Part shown: positions 47,148 through 56,438 of the stretch, one piece after another | How positions within the stretch are numbered: position 1 is the stretch's first letter | Layout of the letters: the number at the start of each line of letters is the position of its first letter | NCBI RefSeq assembly: GCF_012676905.1 | Contig: NZ_CP051428.1 | Coordinates: 1,293,001-1,357,000, forward strand | Length of the DNA stretch: 64,000 bases | Direction: 5' to 3' | Origin: Paenibacillus albicereus | GTDB lineage: Bacteria; Bacillota; Bacilli; Paenibacillales; Paenibacillaceae | Made by a program: the position numbers and the translations under genes | Notes under the pieces: model-generated | What the model saw: the letters and a program-made list of their open reading frames with translations, nothing else | What the model was told of the DNA's origin: nothing | The model's database searches: none

Positions 47148-48047
47148 GTGAAAAAAGTTCGTAAAGCGATCATTCCAGCCGCTGGTCTTGGAACCCGATT
47201 TCTGCCGGCAACCAAAGCGATGCCGAAAGAAATGCTTCCGATTGTCGACAAGCCGACCATTCAATACATCGTGGAAGAGGCGGTCCAGTCCGGTATCGAG
47301 GACATCATTATTGTCACGGGCAAAGGCAAGCGGGCAATAGAGGACCATTTCGATATTGCTTTCGAGCTGGAGCATACGCTTGAGAAAAAGGGAAAGTCCG
47401 ACATGCTAAGCGAAGTAAGAAAATCGTCCCATGTTGATATTCATTACATAAGGCAAAAAGAAGCAAAAGGTCTGGGCCATGCTGTTTGGTGTGCAAGAAA
47501 TTTTATTGGTGATGAGCCATTCGCGGTTCTTCTAGGAGATGATATTGTCCAGGCGGATGTTCCTTGCACGAAGCAGTTAATAAATCAATTTAATGTACAT
47601 CAAAAATCGATTATCGGAGCTAGGACAGTCGGGATCAATGAAACGGATCGTTACGGAATTGTAGATCCATTAGATAATAACGAAAGACTTTACAGAGTTA
47701 ATCGATTTGTAGAAAAGCCGCCGATTGGTCAAGCACCTTCCAACCTTGCCATCATGGGAAGGTATATTTTTACGCCCAATATCTTTGATTTTTTAGAAAT
47801 GCAAAAAATCGGTGCTGGGGGCGAAATTCAGCTAACGGATGCAATTCAATTGTTAAATGAATCACAAGGTGTTTTAGCTTATGACTTTGAAGGGGACCGT
47901 TATGATGTTGGGGAGAAACTGGGTTTTATCCTGACCAGCGTCGAGTTCGCATTAAAAAACGATGAGCTCCGACTTCCTCTTCTTGCGGAACTTGAACAGA
48001 TTTTGGAAAAAGAAGTGAATAAAACTTATCGTAGTAGGGGTGAGTGA
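47148..48047 (+). CDS. galU: UTP-glucose-1-phosphate uridylyltransferase
   Basis: This 299-residue enzyme makes UDP-glucose. The nucleotide-binding motif is [21 protein letters not shown] at residues 9-29, and [19 protein letters not shown] and [10 protein letters not shown] are conserved. GTG start with GAAGGATAGGTG upstream. The AT-rich section of the EPS operon begins with this gene. Confidence 0.95.
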   Translation: MKKVRKAIIPAAGLGTRFLPATKAMPKEMLPIVDKPTIQYIVEEAVQSGIEDIIIVTGKGKRAIEDHFDIAFELEHTLEKKGKSDMLSEVRKSSHVDIHYIRQKEAKGLGHAVWCARNFIGDEPFAVLLGDDIVQADVPCTKQLINQFNVHQKSIIGARTVGINETDRYGIVDPLDNNERLYRVNRFVEKPPIGQAPSNLAIMGRYIFTPNIFDFLEMQKIGAGGEIQLTDAIQLLNESQGVLAYDFEGDRYDVGEKLGFILTSVEFALKNDELRLPLLAELEQILEKEVNKTYRSRGE

Positions 48048-48048
48048 T

Positions 48049-48738
48049 ATGAGCAAGCCTCAAGAGAATGTTGAGGCAATGGGTAACACGTCTACCATCT
48101 ATTACATCGATGAAGCCAATCAAAAAAATCTATATGTATCTGATCTTCTCAAGCGAGGGTTTGATATTATCCTGGCGGGGGTAGGGCTTATGCTTCTACT
48201 CCCTCTTTTTATAACAATAGCGATATGCATAAAAATTGAAGATCCAAAGGGAAGCGTGTTTTTTTACCAAACTCGGGTAGGTAAAAACGAAAAACTATTC
48301 CGAATGTATAAATTCAGATCCATGGTTTCAAATGCAGAAGAAATGTTGCAAAAGCTTCTTGCTCAGAATGAAGTGAGCGGTGCGATGTTTAAAATGAAGA
48401 ATGATCCCCGAATTACTCGAATCGGGAGATTTATCCGAAAAACAAGCATCGATGAGCTCCCTCAATTGGTAAATGTTCTAAAGGGAGATATGTCGCTTGT
48501 AGGACCTCGGCCGCCATTGCTACGGGAAGTGGAAACCTATACTCCTTATGAAAAGCGTCGACTTACCGTAACACCTGGATGCACAGGTCTTTGGCAAGTC
48601 AGTGGACGGAATAGCCTCTCATTTAGTCAGATGGTTGAACTAGACCTAACATATATAAAAAACAGAGGTTTAGTAATGGATACAAAAATTCTCCTTCTAA
48701 CAATTAAAGAAATATTCGCATCTAAAAATGCTTTTTAA
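48049..48738 (+). CDS. Priming undecaprenyl-phosphate sugar transferase
   Basis: A 229-residue polyisoprenyl-phosphate sugar-1-phosphate transferase that starts repeat-unit assembly on the lipid carrier. A single N-terminal hydrophobic hairpin (about 38-60) is followed by the catalytic block FRMYKFRSM, DELPQLVNVLKGDMSLVGPRP and PGCTGLWQVSGRN. ATG 48049 is preferred to the GTG nine bases upstream because AGGGG lies at normal distance. It starts two bases after the galU stop codon. Confidence 0.92.
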   Translation: MSKPQENVEAMGNTSTIYYIDEANQKNLYVSDLLKRGFDIILAGVGLMLLLPLFITIAICIKIEDPKGSVFFYQTRVGKNEKLFRMYKFRSMVSNAEEMLQKLLAQNEVSGAMFKMKNDPRITRIGRFIRKTSIDELPQLVNVLKGDMSLVGPRPPLLREVETYTPYEKRRLTVTPGCTGLWQVSGRNSLSFSQMVELDLTYIKNRGLVMDTKILLLTIKEIFASKNAF

Positions 48739-48765
48739 CAAATGTAAAGTAAGGGTGATATTCAG

Positions 48766-50037
48766 GTGAAAGTGCTTATTATCAACGCTCACTCCAGTAA
48801 GAATAAAGGAGACGCAGCGATAATTATATCGATGATTCAAAGCATACGAAAGTTTAATGCGGATGCTACGATTACTATTGCATCAAGATACCCAATGGAT
48901 GATGATCTGTACTTAAGCTATGGTTGTAATGTTGTTGAACAAATTACTCGTTTTCCGGATAAAAAACATAGCAAGCTAAAGCGACTAGCCTTAATTATCC
49001 GAGACTTAATGGACGCAAGAAAGTTTGTATCACAGGGCAAGATACCGGAAACTCGACAAGCAGAAGCTTTTAACGCATATCAGTCTGCTGATATCATTGT
49101 AAGTTGTGGAGGGGGCTTCATCTATTCCCACTCACCTATAATTGAAGCCAGCCTAATCATGCATTTGGCGCAGATTTTCTTTGCCAAAAAGTTAAATAAA
49201 AAAGTTATTACGTATGCTCAATCAATTGGCCCATTTCATAGCGGTTTCTCGAAATATGTTACAAGGAAGGTATTAAACGAAGTCGATGTAATTACAGTTA
49301 GAGAAGAACTATCACAATTGTTTTTAAGAAATATCGGAGTCCACAACACGAAAATGGTGGGAGATTCTGCGTTTGTTATAGAGACAGATCATATTAAGAT
49401 TGATCAGCTATTAGATCTTGATAAAAGTCGTCCCAATGTCGGTGTTACCGTTAGACAATGGACTTTTCCAAATCAAGTCGAACCAGAGAAAAAATATAAG
49501 CAATATATCCAAGCTGTAGTGGATTCGATTGAATTTCTAGTTCATGAAAAACAGGCTACTGTTTATCTTGTTCCTCAAGTCACCGGGCCAACTCCGATTG
49601 AAGACGATCGAATTGGTAGTCAGCATGTGTGGAATTTACTTTCACAGGAAACTAAGAAACAGGTAAGACTATTGACTACAGATTATTCGCCAATAGAACT
49701 AAAAGCGATTTACAGCAATTTTGATATGTTTGTTGGGACTAGGATGCATTCAAACATCTTCTCCTTATCTTCCCATGTTCCCACAGTAGCCATTTCTTAT
49801 GAACCCAAAACAACAGGCATTATGAAAATGCTCGGACTCTCGCAATATGTATGTGAAATAAACTCGATTACAAGTAGTGAATTAGTAGAGAAATGTGATC
49901 TTGCTTGGAAGCAGCTCTCAAGCTATAGATCAGAACTCGAAGCTATAATTCCTGAAATCAAAGTAAAAGCCGAAGAGCCAGCACGGATTATCCGTCAACT
50001 TACGGCCTCATCAAAGAACGAAGTTATGGTGTCATGA
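48766..50037 (+). CDS. Polysaccharide pyruvyl transferase family protein
   Basis: A 423-residue protein of the CsaB/WcaK family. The motifs are NKGDAAIIISMIQSI at the N-terminus, ADIIVSCGGGFIYS near 110, and the C-terminal VGTRMHSNIFSLSSHVPTVAISY. It would add pyruvate ketals from phosphoenolpyruvate to sugars of the EPS, giving it negative charge. GTG start; its stop overlaps the flippase ATG by four bases. Confidence 0.85.
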   Translation: MKVLIINAHSSKNKGDAAIIISMIQSIRKFNADATITIASRYPMDDDLYLSYGCNVVEQITRFPDKKHSKLKRLALIIRDLMDARKFVSQGKIPETRQAEAFNAYQSADIIVSCGGGFIYSHSPIIEASLIMHLAQIFFAKKLNKKVITYAQSIGPFHSGFSKYVTRKVLNEVDVITVREELSQLFLRNIGVHNTKMVGDSAFVIETDHIKIDQLLDLDKSRPNVGVTVRQWTFPNQVEPEKKYKQYIQAVVDSIEFLVHEKQATVYLVPQVTGPTPIEDDRIGSQHVWNLLSQETKKQVRLLTTDYSPIELKAIYSNFDMFVGTRMHSNIFSLSSHVPTVAISYEPKTTGIMKMLGLSQYVCEINSITSSELVEKCDLAWKQLSSYRSELEAIIPEIKVKAEEPARIIRQLTASSKNEVMVS

Positions 50038-51575
50038 AACGCTTAAATGAAGGTTTTTTTAACGCGACCATTTTGGTTATTGTCTTTACATTATTGGGAA
50101 GAGCACTTGGTTTCGTGCGAGAGCAAATAATAGCCGGTTATTATGGCACTTCATTGACAGCCGATGTATTCGTTACAGCTTTCACCCTTCCGCAATATAT
50201 ATCAAATATTTTTGGTGGAGTAATTACAATTGCCTTTATCCCTTTGTTTTTAGAAAAAAAGAATGAGAAGTCCAATGAACTTGCGAGCAATTTTTCATTG
50301 GATTTCTTTTTTTTGTTGCTAAAAATACTTATTGTTTACGCAATTATTGCAGTAGCTTCTTCAAGTTGGATCATTGACAAAATGTTTTTTGCAAGTAGTT
50401 CAGCTACCTTTTACATCTATTTTTTAATGATTCCGGTTACCCTTTTTATGACGCTGTCTTTATTTTTTTCCGCATATCTTAATGCTCAAAAGTCGTTTAT
50501 TGTCCCTACTTTATCCCCTTTAGTAATGAGTGTTTTCTTTATTTTCGGCGTAATAATATTTCCAATAAATATAAACAGTTTAGTATGGTCTTCATTGATT
50601 TCTGCATTTATTGCACTTGCCTTTATTGTAATCTACTCTAAGCGTGCTGGATTTAATTATAATCGCACTTCTGGATTCGAGAAAAAAGACTATAAAAACA
50701 TTTCAACAATTGCGTTTCCGATGGCAGTGGGATCAATCTTTCTTCAATCAACAACGGTAATAGACAAGTTTTTTGCGAAACAGCTCCCAGAAGGAAGCAT
50801 AGCTGCTTTAAATTATGCTTTCAAGCTAACTCAACTTCCATCCGGAATATTTGCAACTGCCATATCGACTCTTATTTTTCCGACTCTAGCTGTACTGGCG
50901 AGCCAAAAAAATGAAAAGGGAGCTTTCCTCATATTAAACAAGGGCATTCGATTAACCCTTTTCATTACTCTGCCAGCAATCATCATTTTATTATTGTTTT
51001 CAAAATCAATTACGGAACTCTTGTTCGAACGAGGAGCATTTAACTCAGCTGCTACACAGATTACATCTAATGCAGTTGTTATTTATTCAATTGGAATCTT
51101 AGGTACTTCTTTAACCATGCTGATCTCAAGATATTTTTATGCAAGGAAAAATACGTGGATTCCGGTCTCCACAAATGTTGGGGCTACCTTACTAAATGTT
51201 TTATTTTCATTTATTCTTGTGGAAAGAATGGGTTATTTAGGATTGGCCACCTCGTATTCAATTTCGGTTTCACTTAATTTCGTCGCGCTTGCTGCGATAT
51301 ATGGAATTAAGCAACGTAAATTCATTTCAGTTTCTAATTTCAAGGATTACAGTAAAATTGTTGTTTCTTCCTGCCTAACTTACACTCTTTTTAGTTTAGT
51401 TTTAAAGCTCAATAAAATGGACTTAAATACATTGCTATTATTTATATTGATAATTATGGTGTGCGTCGTTTATTTTGTGCTCTGTAGAGTGATGAAAACA
51501 GAAGAAAGCATAAAAGTTACTCTAAAGTTAAGCGAGTTTATAAAACGTTCCTCCCAAAAAGTTTTAAGTAACTAA
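50034..51575 (+). CDS. MurJ/MviN-like lipid-linked oligosaccharide flippase
   Basis: A 513-residue membrane protein with about fourteen hydrophobic segments. The N-terminus LGRALGFVREQIIAGYYGTS, then ADVFVTAFTLPQYISNIFGG, is typical of the MurJ branch of the MOP superfamily. In this operon it most likely flips the lipid-linked EPS repeat unit (Wzx role) rather than lipid II. Very AT-rich. Start by ATGA overlap with the preceding gene. Confidence 0.85.
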   Translation: MKRLNEGFFNATILVIVFTLLGRALGFVREQIIAGYYGTSLTADVFVTAFTLPQYISNIFGGVITIAFIPLFLEKKNEKSNELASNFSLDFFFLLLKILIVYAIIAVASSSWIIDKMFFASSSATFYIYFLMIPVTLFMTLSLFFSAYLNAQKSFIVPTLSPLVMSVFFIFGVIIFPININSLVWSSLISAFIALAFIVIYSKRAGFNYNRTSGFEKKDYKNISTIAFPMAVGSIFLQSTTVIDKFFAKQLPEGSIAALNYAFKLTQLPSGIFATAISTLIFPTLAVLASQKNEKGAFLILNKGIRLTLFITLPAIIILLLFSKSITELLFERGAFNSAATQITSNAVVIYSIGILGTSLTMLISRYFYARKNTWIPVSTNVGATLLNVLFSFILVERMGYLGLATSYSISVSLNFVALAAIYGIKQRKFISVSNFKDYSKIVVSSCLTYTLFSLVLKLNKMDLNTLLLFILIIMVCVVYFVLCRVMKTEESIKVTLKLSEFIKRSSQKVLSN

Positions 51576-51585
51576 AGGAGACCCA

Positions 51586-52812
51586 ATGAATATCTTAACT
51601 ATTAATAAGTTTTATTATATTAAAGGTGGTAGCGAGACCTATCTGTTTGCGTTAAAAAAGGAACTAGAGACCATCGGGCACAAAGTGATACCTTTTTCTA
51701 TGAAAGATGAAAAAAATCAAGCTACGGAGTATGAAAAATACTTTGTCGATAACATTGATTATGGGAAAGCTGGATTGATGGAGAAGATAAAGCTTGGCTC
51801 TAAGGTCATCTACTCTGTTGAAGCAAGAAAAAAAATTGAAAAACTCTTGGATGAAAATAAAGTTGATGTGGCTCATTTGCATTTGTTCCAACATCAACTA
51901 TCGCCATCCATTCTAATGCCGCTGAAAAAAAGAAAAATCCCCATTGTTTATACCGTACACGATTTAAAGGTTATGTGTCCAAACTATAAAATGCTTAATA
52001 ATAATGAATTGTGCGAAAAATGTAAGGATGGTAAATTCTACAATGTTTTGCTTAATCGCTGCACGAAAAATTCACTTAGCGGCAGCTTGGTTTCAATGGT
52101 TGAAGCCTATGTCCACAGTGGAATGAGATTTTATGAAGATTACATCGATCATTTTATTACTCCAAGCAACTTTTATAGAGAAAAAATGATTGAATGGGGA
52201 TTCCCTGAATCTAAAATTAGTTTCATACCGAACTTCTTGGATACGAGTTCAATATCTCCCAAATACACTCATGGGGATTATATGCTTTACTTAGGAAGAT
52301 TGTCAGAGGAGAAAGGCATCCTTACCCTTCTGGAAGCAATGAAAAAGAGCAAAAGTTCTGCACGACTAAAAATAGCCGGTACCGGACCGTTATCAGACAC
52401 CATTCGCCATTATATCCTTGCTCATGATCTTGGGCACAAAGTTGAAATGTTAGGCTTTGTAAGTGGGTCTGAATTGGAGAGCGCAATCAATCAGTCAAAA
52501 TGCATGATTATGCCATCTGAATGGTATGAAAATGGTCCTTTAGCATTAATTGAGACATTTGCAAGCGGGAAACCGGTTATTGGTAGCGATATTGGCGGTA
52601 TTCCGGAGCATATTGATCATTTGAAAAACGGTTTGCTGTTCAAGTCTAAAAGTTCACTCGACTTAGCGGAGAAAATCGATTTTATGAACAACTTGTCCGA
52701 GGCGCATTATTTGGAGTTTTGCCGGAATGCGCGAGTTAAAGCCGAACAAGTCTTCGATTCCAAGCAGCATCTTTCAAAGATCCTTCCACTGTATGAATCT
52801 ATTATTGCTTAA
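51586..52812 (+). CDS. GT4 family glycosyltransferase
   Basis: A 408-residue GT-B fold transferase. The N-terminal glycine loop is KFYYIKGGSETYLFALKKEL, the acceptor domain holds VYTVHDLKVMCPNYKML with a cysteine cluster (CEKCKDGKF), and the C-terminal donor domain holds LYLGRLSEEKGI and PSEWYENGPLALIETFASGK. It adds a sugar to the lipid-linked repeat. AAAGGAG precedes the ATG by seven bases. Confidence 0.9.
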   Translation: MNILTINKFYYIKGGSETYLFALKKELETIGHKVIPFSMKDEKNQATEYEKYFVDNIDYGKAGLMEKIKLGSKVIYSVEARKKIEKLLDENKVDVAHLHLFQHQLSPSILMPLKKRKIPIVYTVHDLKVMCPNYKMLNNNELCEKCKDGKFYNVLLNRCTKNSLSGSLVSMVEAYVHSGMRFYEDYIDHFITPSNFYREKMIEWGFPESKISFIPNFLDTSSISPKYTHGDYMLYLGRLSEEKGILTLLEAMKKSKSSARLKIAGTGPLSDTIRHYILAHDLGHKVEMLGFVSGSELESAINQSKCMIMPSEWYENGPLALIETFASGKPVIGSDIGGIPEHIDHLKNGLLFKSKSSLDLAEKIDFMNNLSEAHYLEFCRNARVKAEQVFDSKQHLSKILPLYESIIA

Positions 52813-52838
52813 GCAGCCACCTAAGTGGCTGCTTTTTG
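52812..52838 (+). terminator. Internal terminator within the EPS operon
   Basis: AGCAGCCAC/GTGGCTGCT is a perfect 9-bp stem with a four-base loop and a following T run. It begins at the stop codon of one glycosyltransferase and precedes another by about 25 bases, so read-through is needed for the downstream genes. Confidence 0.85.
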
Positions 52839-52861
52839 TTTAGAAAGGACTTGGTTACAAA

Positions 52862-54088
52862 ATGGACTTAAACAAACAGCATATATTTATCATTGGTTCC
52901 AAAGGGATACCGGCAAAGTATGGCGGTTTTGAAACATTTGTTGAACACCTAACAAAATCGAAAAAAGATCAAAGCATACAATACCATGTTTCATGTCTCG
53001 CTGATAATAGACAAGTCTATACCCATAACGAGTCTCGTTGCTTTAACATTTCTGTTCCTAATATCGGTCCAGCTAAAGCCGTGCTTTACGATGTATTGAG
53101 TTTAAAAGAATGTTATGAATTCATCAGTAAAAATAATATACATGATGCTATCATCTATATTTTAGCTTGTAGAATTGGTCCCTTTCTTGGTTTCTACAAG
53201 CGTAAACTGGAAAAATTCAATACTCAGATTTTTGTGAATCCGGATGGGCACGAATGGAAAAGGTCTAAATGGAATGCTTTCATCAGAAGGTATTGGAAAT
53301 TTTCTGAATCCATTATGGTTAAGAAAGCAGATCTGTTGATATGTGATTCAATTGGAATTCAAAACTACATAACGGAAGAATATAAGAAATATAGACCGCA
53401 GACGACATACATTGCTTATGGAGCAGATACGGTGAAATCCACACTTAATAGCAAGGATTCAACGTTCATAAATTGGATGGATAAAAATAAGGTAAGGGAG
53501 AAGGACTATTATCTTGTCGTAGGGAGATTTGTTCCGGAAAATAATTATGAGTTAATGATTCGGGAGTTTATGCGTTCTAATACGAGAAAAGATTTTGTAA
53601 TTATCTCAAATGTTGAGAACAATACGTTTTATAAAGATTTGCTTCAAAAGACCCATTTTGAACAGGATAAGCGAATAAAGTTTGTTGGAACGGTCTATGA
53701 CGGGGAATTATTGAAGAAGATTCGGGAAGAAGCCTTTGGTTATTTCCATGGACATGAGGTTGGCGGCACAAATCCATCTTTGTTGGAAGCAATGGCAAGT
53801 ACACAGCTTAACCTCCTGCTGGATGTGGTTTTTAACCGTGAGGTCGGTTTGGACGGAGCCGTATATTTTGAAAAAACTCAAGGAAGCTTGGCAAAGCTTA
53901 TTGCCGTATGCGATGGCATGGACGAGGAAACAATCAAGCAGTATCAAGAGTTAGCTGTTGATCGAATTCAAAATGCGTATACATGGAATCTAATCATTCA
54001 AAAATATGAAGCTGTATTTAAAGGGATGAGTCAGCAGTATGTGAACGACATTGCCTTATATCCAGCACAAGGAGTTGTTAAAGCATGA
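52862..54088 (+). CDS. Glycosyltransferase with DUF1972 N-terminus (rhamnosyltransferase-like)
   Basis: A 408-residue GT-B transferase. The N-terminus IFIIGSKGIPAKYGGFETFV is characteristic of DUF1972/Cps2T-type enzymes that attach rhamnose early in capsule repeat units. The donor-binding part has YYLVVGRFVPENNYE and EVGGTNPSLLEAMAS. The rml genes follow at once and overlap it by four bases, which supports dTDP-rhamnose as donor. Confidence 0.85.
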   Translation: MDLNKQHIFIIGSKGIPAKYGGFETFVEHLTKSKKDQSIQYHVSCLADNRQVYTHNESRCFNISVPNIGPAKAVLYDVLSLKECYEFISKNNIHDAIIYILACRIGPFLGFYKRKLEKFNTQIFVNPDGHEWKRSKWNAFIRRYWKFSESIMVKKADLLICDSIGIQNYITEEYKKYRPQTTYIAYGADTVKSTLNSKDSTFINWMDKNKVREKDYYLVVGRFVPENNYELMIREFMRSNTRKDFVIISNVENNTFYKDLLQKTHFEQDKRIKFVGTVYDGELLKKIREEAFGYFHGHEVGGTNPSLLEAMASTQLNLLLDVVFNREVGLDGAVYFEKTQGSLAKLIAVCDGMDEETIKQYQELAVDRIQNAYTWNLIIQKYEAVFKGMSQQYVNDIALYPAQGVVKA

Positions 54089-54834
54089 AAGGAATTATCC
54101 TCGCAGGAGGAACAGGCTCCCGACTATATCCATTGACTAAGGTTACCAACAAGCATTTGCTGCCAGTCGGGCCATATCCCATGATCTACCATTCGATCTA
54201 TAAACTTAAAACAGCAGGAATTGACGACATCCTCATTGTCACGGGCCGTGACCATATGGGCGATGTCGTTAATCTTTTGGGCAGCGGCTATGAGTTCGGC
54301 GTGAGCTTCTCCTATAAAGTCCAGGATCAGGCGGGAGGCATCGCCCAAGCGCTCGGACTGGCACGAAGCTTCATCGGCTCTGATCCGATGGCCGTCATTC
54401 TCGGTGATAACGTGTTCCAGGACGATATGAAGCCGTTCGTCGAGAACTTCAAGAAGCAAGGCAGCGGCGCCAAGATCCTGCTGAAGGAAGTTCACGATCC
54501 GGAGCGGTACGGCGTGGCGGAGCTGGACGGCCCGCATATCGTGTCCATCGAGGAAAAGCCCAAACAGCCGAAAAGCAGCATGGCCGTAACGGGCATCTAT
54601 ATGTACGACAACAACGTCTTCGATATTGTCAAAGAGCTGAAGCCTTCCGGTCGCGGAGAGCTCGAGATTACGGACGTCAACAACGCCTATATCCAGCATG
54701 GATTGCTTACGTACGACGTGCTGAGCGGCTGGTGGACCGATGCCGGCACGCATGAGTCCTGGGCGCATGCGAACGAACTCGTCCGACATGATGCGTTCGA
54801 CCTGAACTTCGGGCGCAAGCTTGCGACGGTCTAA
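54085..54834 (+). CDS. rmlA: Glucose-1-phosphate thymidylyltransferase
   Basis: First enzyme of dTDP-L-rhamnose synthesis, 249 residues, the short type. The motif is GGTGSRLYPLTKVTNKHLLP, with PMIYHSIYKLKTAGI, GDNVFQD, VEEKPKQPKSS-like IEEKP and WWTDAGTHES. ATGA overlap with the glycosyltransferase. Base composition rises from AT-rich to GC-rich within this gene, at about 54.2 kb. Confidence 0.95.
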   Translation: MKGIILAGGTGSRLYPLTKVTNKHLLPVGPYPMIYHSIYKLKTAGIDDILIVTGRDHMGDVVNLLGSGYEFGVSFSYKVQDQAGGIAQALGLARSFIGSDPMAVILGDNVFQDDMKPFVENFKKQGSGAKILLKEVHDPERYGVAELDGPHIVSIEEKPKQPKSSMAVTGIYMYDNNVFDIVKELKPSGRGELEITDVNNAYIQHGLLTYDVLSGWWTDAGTHESWAHANELVRHDAFDLNFGRKLATV

Positions 54835-54852
54835 AGGAGCGGAATTCAAACG

Positions 54853-55398
54853 ATGAGACTCATCGAGACAAAGCTTCCCGGAGTCCTGATGGTTGAGACC
54901 GACGTGTTCGGCGACCACCGGGGCTTTTTTACGGAAAGCTACAATGAACAGAAATTCCGGGAAGCCGGCATCGTCCATGCTTTCATCCAGGATAATCATT
55001 CCCTGTCTCAGGAAGCCGGCACGCTGCGCGGCCTGCACTATCAGCTGGCGCCGAAAGCCCAGACAAAGCTGGTCCGCTGCGTAAGCGGGGCGATCTATGA
55101 TGTCGTAGTTGATTTGAGGCGGCAGTCGCCCACATTCGGACAGTGGCAGGGCTTTATCCTGAGCGAGTCGAACAAGCGCCAGCTGCTCGTGCCGAAGGGC
55201 TTCGCGCACGGCTTCTGCACGCTCACGGCCAATACGCAGGTGATGTACAAAGTGGATGAGTATTATTCCAAAGAGCATGACCGCGGCATCCGCTGGGATG
55301 ATCCTGCTCTCGCTATCGACTGGCCGACGGCTCACGTGGTCCTGTCGGAGAAGGATCGCCAGCATCCCGGTCTTCAAGAAGCGGAGCATCATTTTTGA
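54853..55398 (+). CDS. rmlC: dTDP-4-dehydrorhamnose 3,5-epimerase
   Basis: A 181-residue cupin enzyme, third step of dTDP-rhamnose synthesis. The motifs are DHRGFFTESYNE, FIQDNHSLSQEAGTLRGLHY with the catalytic His, GAIYDVVVDLRRQSPTFG and LVPKGFAHGF. AAGGAG lies upstream of the ATG. Confidence 0.95.
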   Translation: MRLIETKLPGVLMVETDVFGDHRGFFTESYNEQKFREAGIVHAFIQDNHSLSQEAGTLRGLHYQLAPKAQTKLVRCVSGAIYDVVVDLRRQSPTFGQWQGFILSESNKRQLLVPKGFAHGFCTLTANTQVMYKVDEYYSKEHDRGIRWDDPALAIDWPTAHVVLSEKDRQHPGLQEAEHHF

Positions 55399-55418
55399 CC
55401 TCAAGGAGATGGAGAGAG

Positions 55419-56438
55419 ATGAACCTACTGGTTACAGGAGGCGCCGGCTTCATCGGCAGCAACTTTATTCGGCATATGAAGGAAGAGCATCCGGACTATA
55501 CGATCGTGAACCTCGACAAGCTTACCTATGCGGGGAATCTGGATAATCTGAAGGATTTGGAGAACGACAGCGGCTACCACTTCGTCAAAGGCGACATCTG
55601 CAACGAGGCGCTGGTTCGCCACCTTCTCCGCAATCACGCGATCGACGCCATCGTCAATTTCGCCGCCGAATCCCACGTGGATCGCAGCATCAGCGATCCC
55701 GGCATCTTCGTCGCGACGAACATATCGGGCACGCAGGTGCTGCTCGAGGCTGCCCGTGCTTACGGCATCGAGAAATACATCCAGATTTCAACCGATGAGG
55801 TGTACGGGTCCCTTGGAGCGACGGGCTACTTTACCGAACAGACACCTCTCGCACCGAACAGTCCATATTCCTCCAGCAAGGCCGGAGCCGACCTGCTTGT
55901 GCGAGCCTATCATGAAACGTATGGCATGAACGTGAACATCACCCGCTGCTCGAACAACTACGGTCCCTATCATTTTCCGGAGAAGCTGATCCCGCTCATG
56001 ATTACGCATGCGCTGGATGACAAGCCGCTTCCTGTCTATGGCGACGGGCTGAACGTGCGCGACTGGCTGCATGTGCGGGATCACGCGGCTGCGATCGATC
56101 TGGTGCTTCATCAAGGCAAGCCAGGTGAAGTGTACAACATCGGGGGGCATAACGAGCGGACCAACATCCAGATCGTCGAGCTGATCCTGGAGCGCTTAGG
56201 CAAATCCAAGGAGCTGGTCCGTTACGTGGAGGATCGCCTCGGACATGACCGCCGCTACGCGATCGATCCGGCCAAGCTGCAAGCCGAGCTCGGCTGGAAG
56301 CCTAAGTATACGTTCGAGACCGGCATCGTCGAAACGATCGACTGGTATCTCGGAAACGAATCCTGGTGGCGAAATATCCAATCCGGCGACTACCGCAATG
56401 CTTATGACAACCGCTTCAGGCAGCCGGTTCATGGATAA
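55419..56438 (+). CDS. rmlB: dTDP-glucose 4,6-dehydratase
   Basis: A 339-residue SDR-type enzyme, second step of the pathway. The NAD site is VTGGAGFIGSNF at residues 4-15, the active site is STDEVYGSLG with the YSSSKAGAD tyrosine-lysine motif, and RCSNNYGPYHFPEKLIP is conserved. ATG 55419 is chosen over the upstream frame because it begins NLLVTGGAG and follows AAGGAG. It overlaps rmlD by 8 bases. Confidence 0.96.
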   Translation: MNLLVTGGAGFIGSNFIRHMKEEHPDYTIVNLDKLTYAGNLDNLKDLENDSGYHFVKGDICNEALVRHLLRNHAIDAIVNFAAESHVDRSISDPGIFVATNISGTQVLLEAARAYGIEKYIQISTDEVYGSLGATGYFTEQTPLAPNSPYSSSKAGADLLVRAYHETYGMNVNITRCSNNYGPYHFPEKLIPLMITHALDDKPLPVYGDGLNVRDWLHVRDHAAAIDLVLHQGKPGEVYNIGGHNERTNIQIVELILERLGKSKELVRYVEDRLGHDRRYAIDPAKLQAELGWKPKYTFETGIVETIDWYLGNESWWRNIQSGDYRNAYDNRFRQPVHG

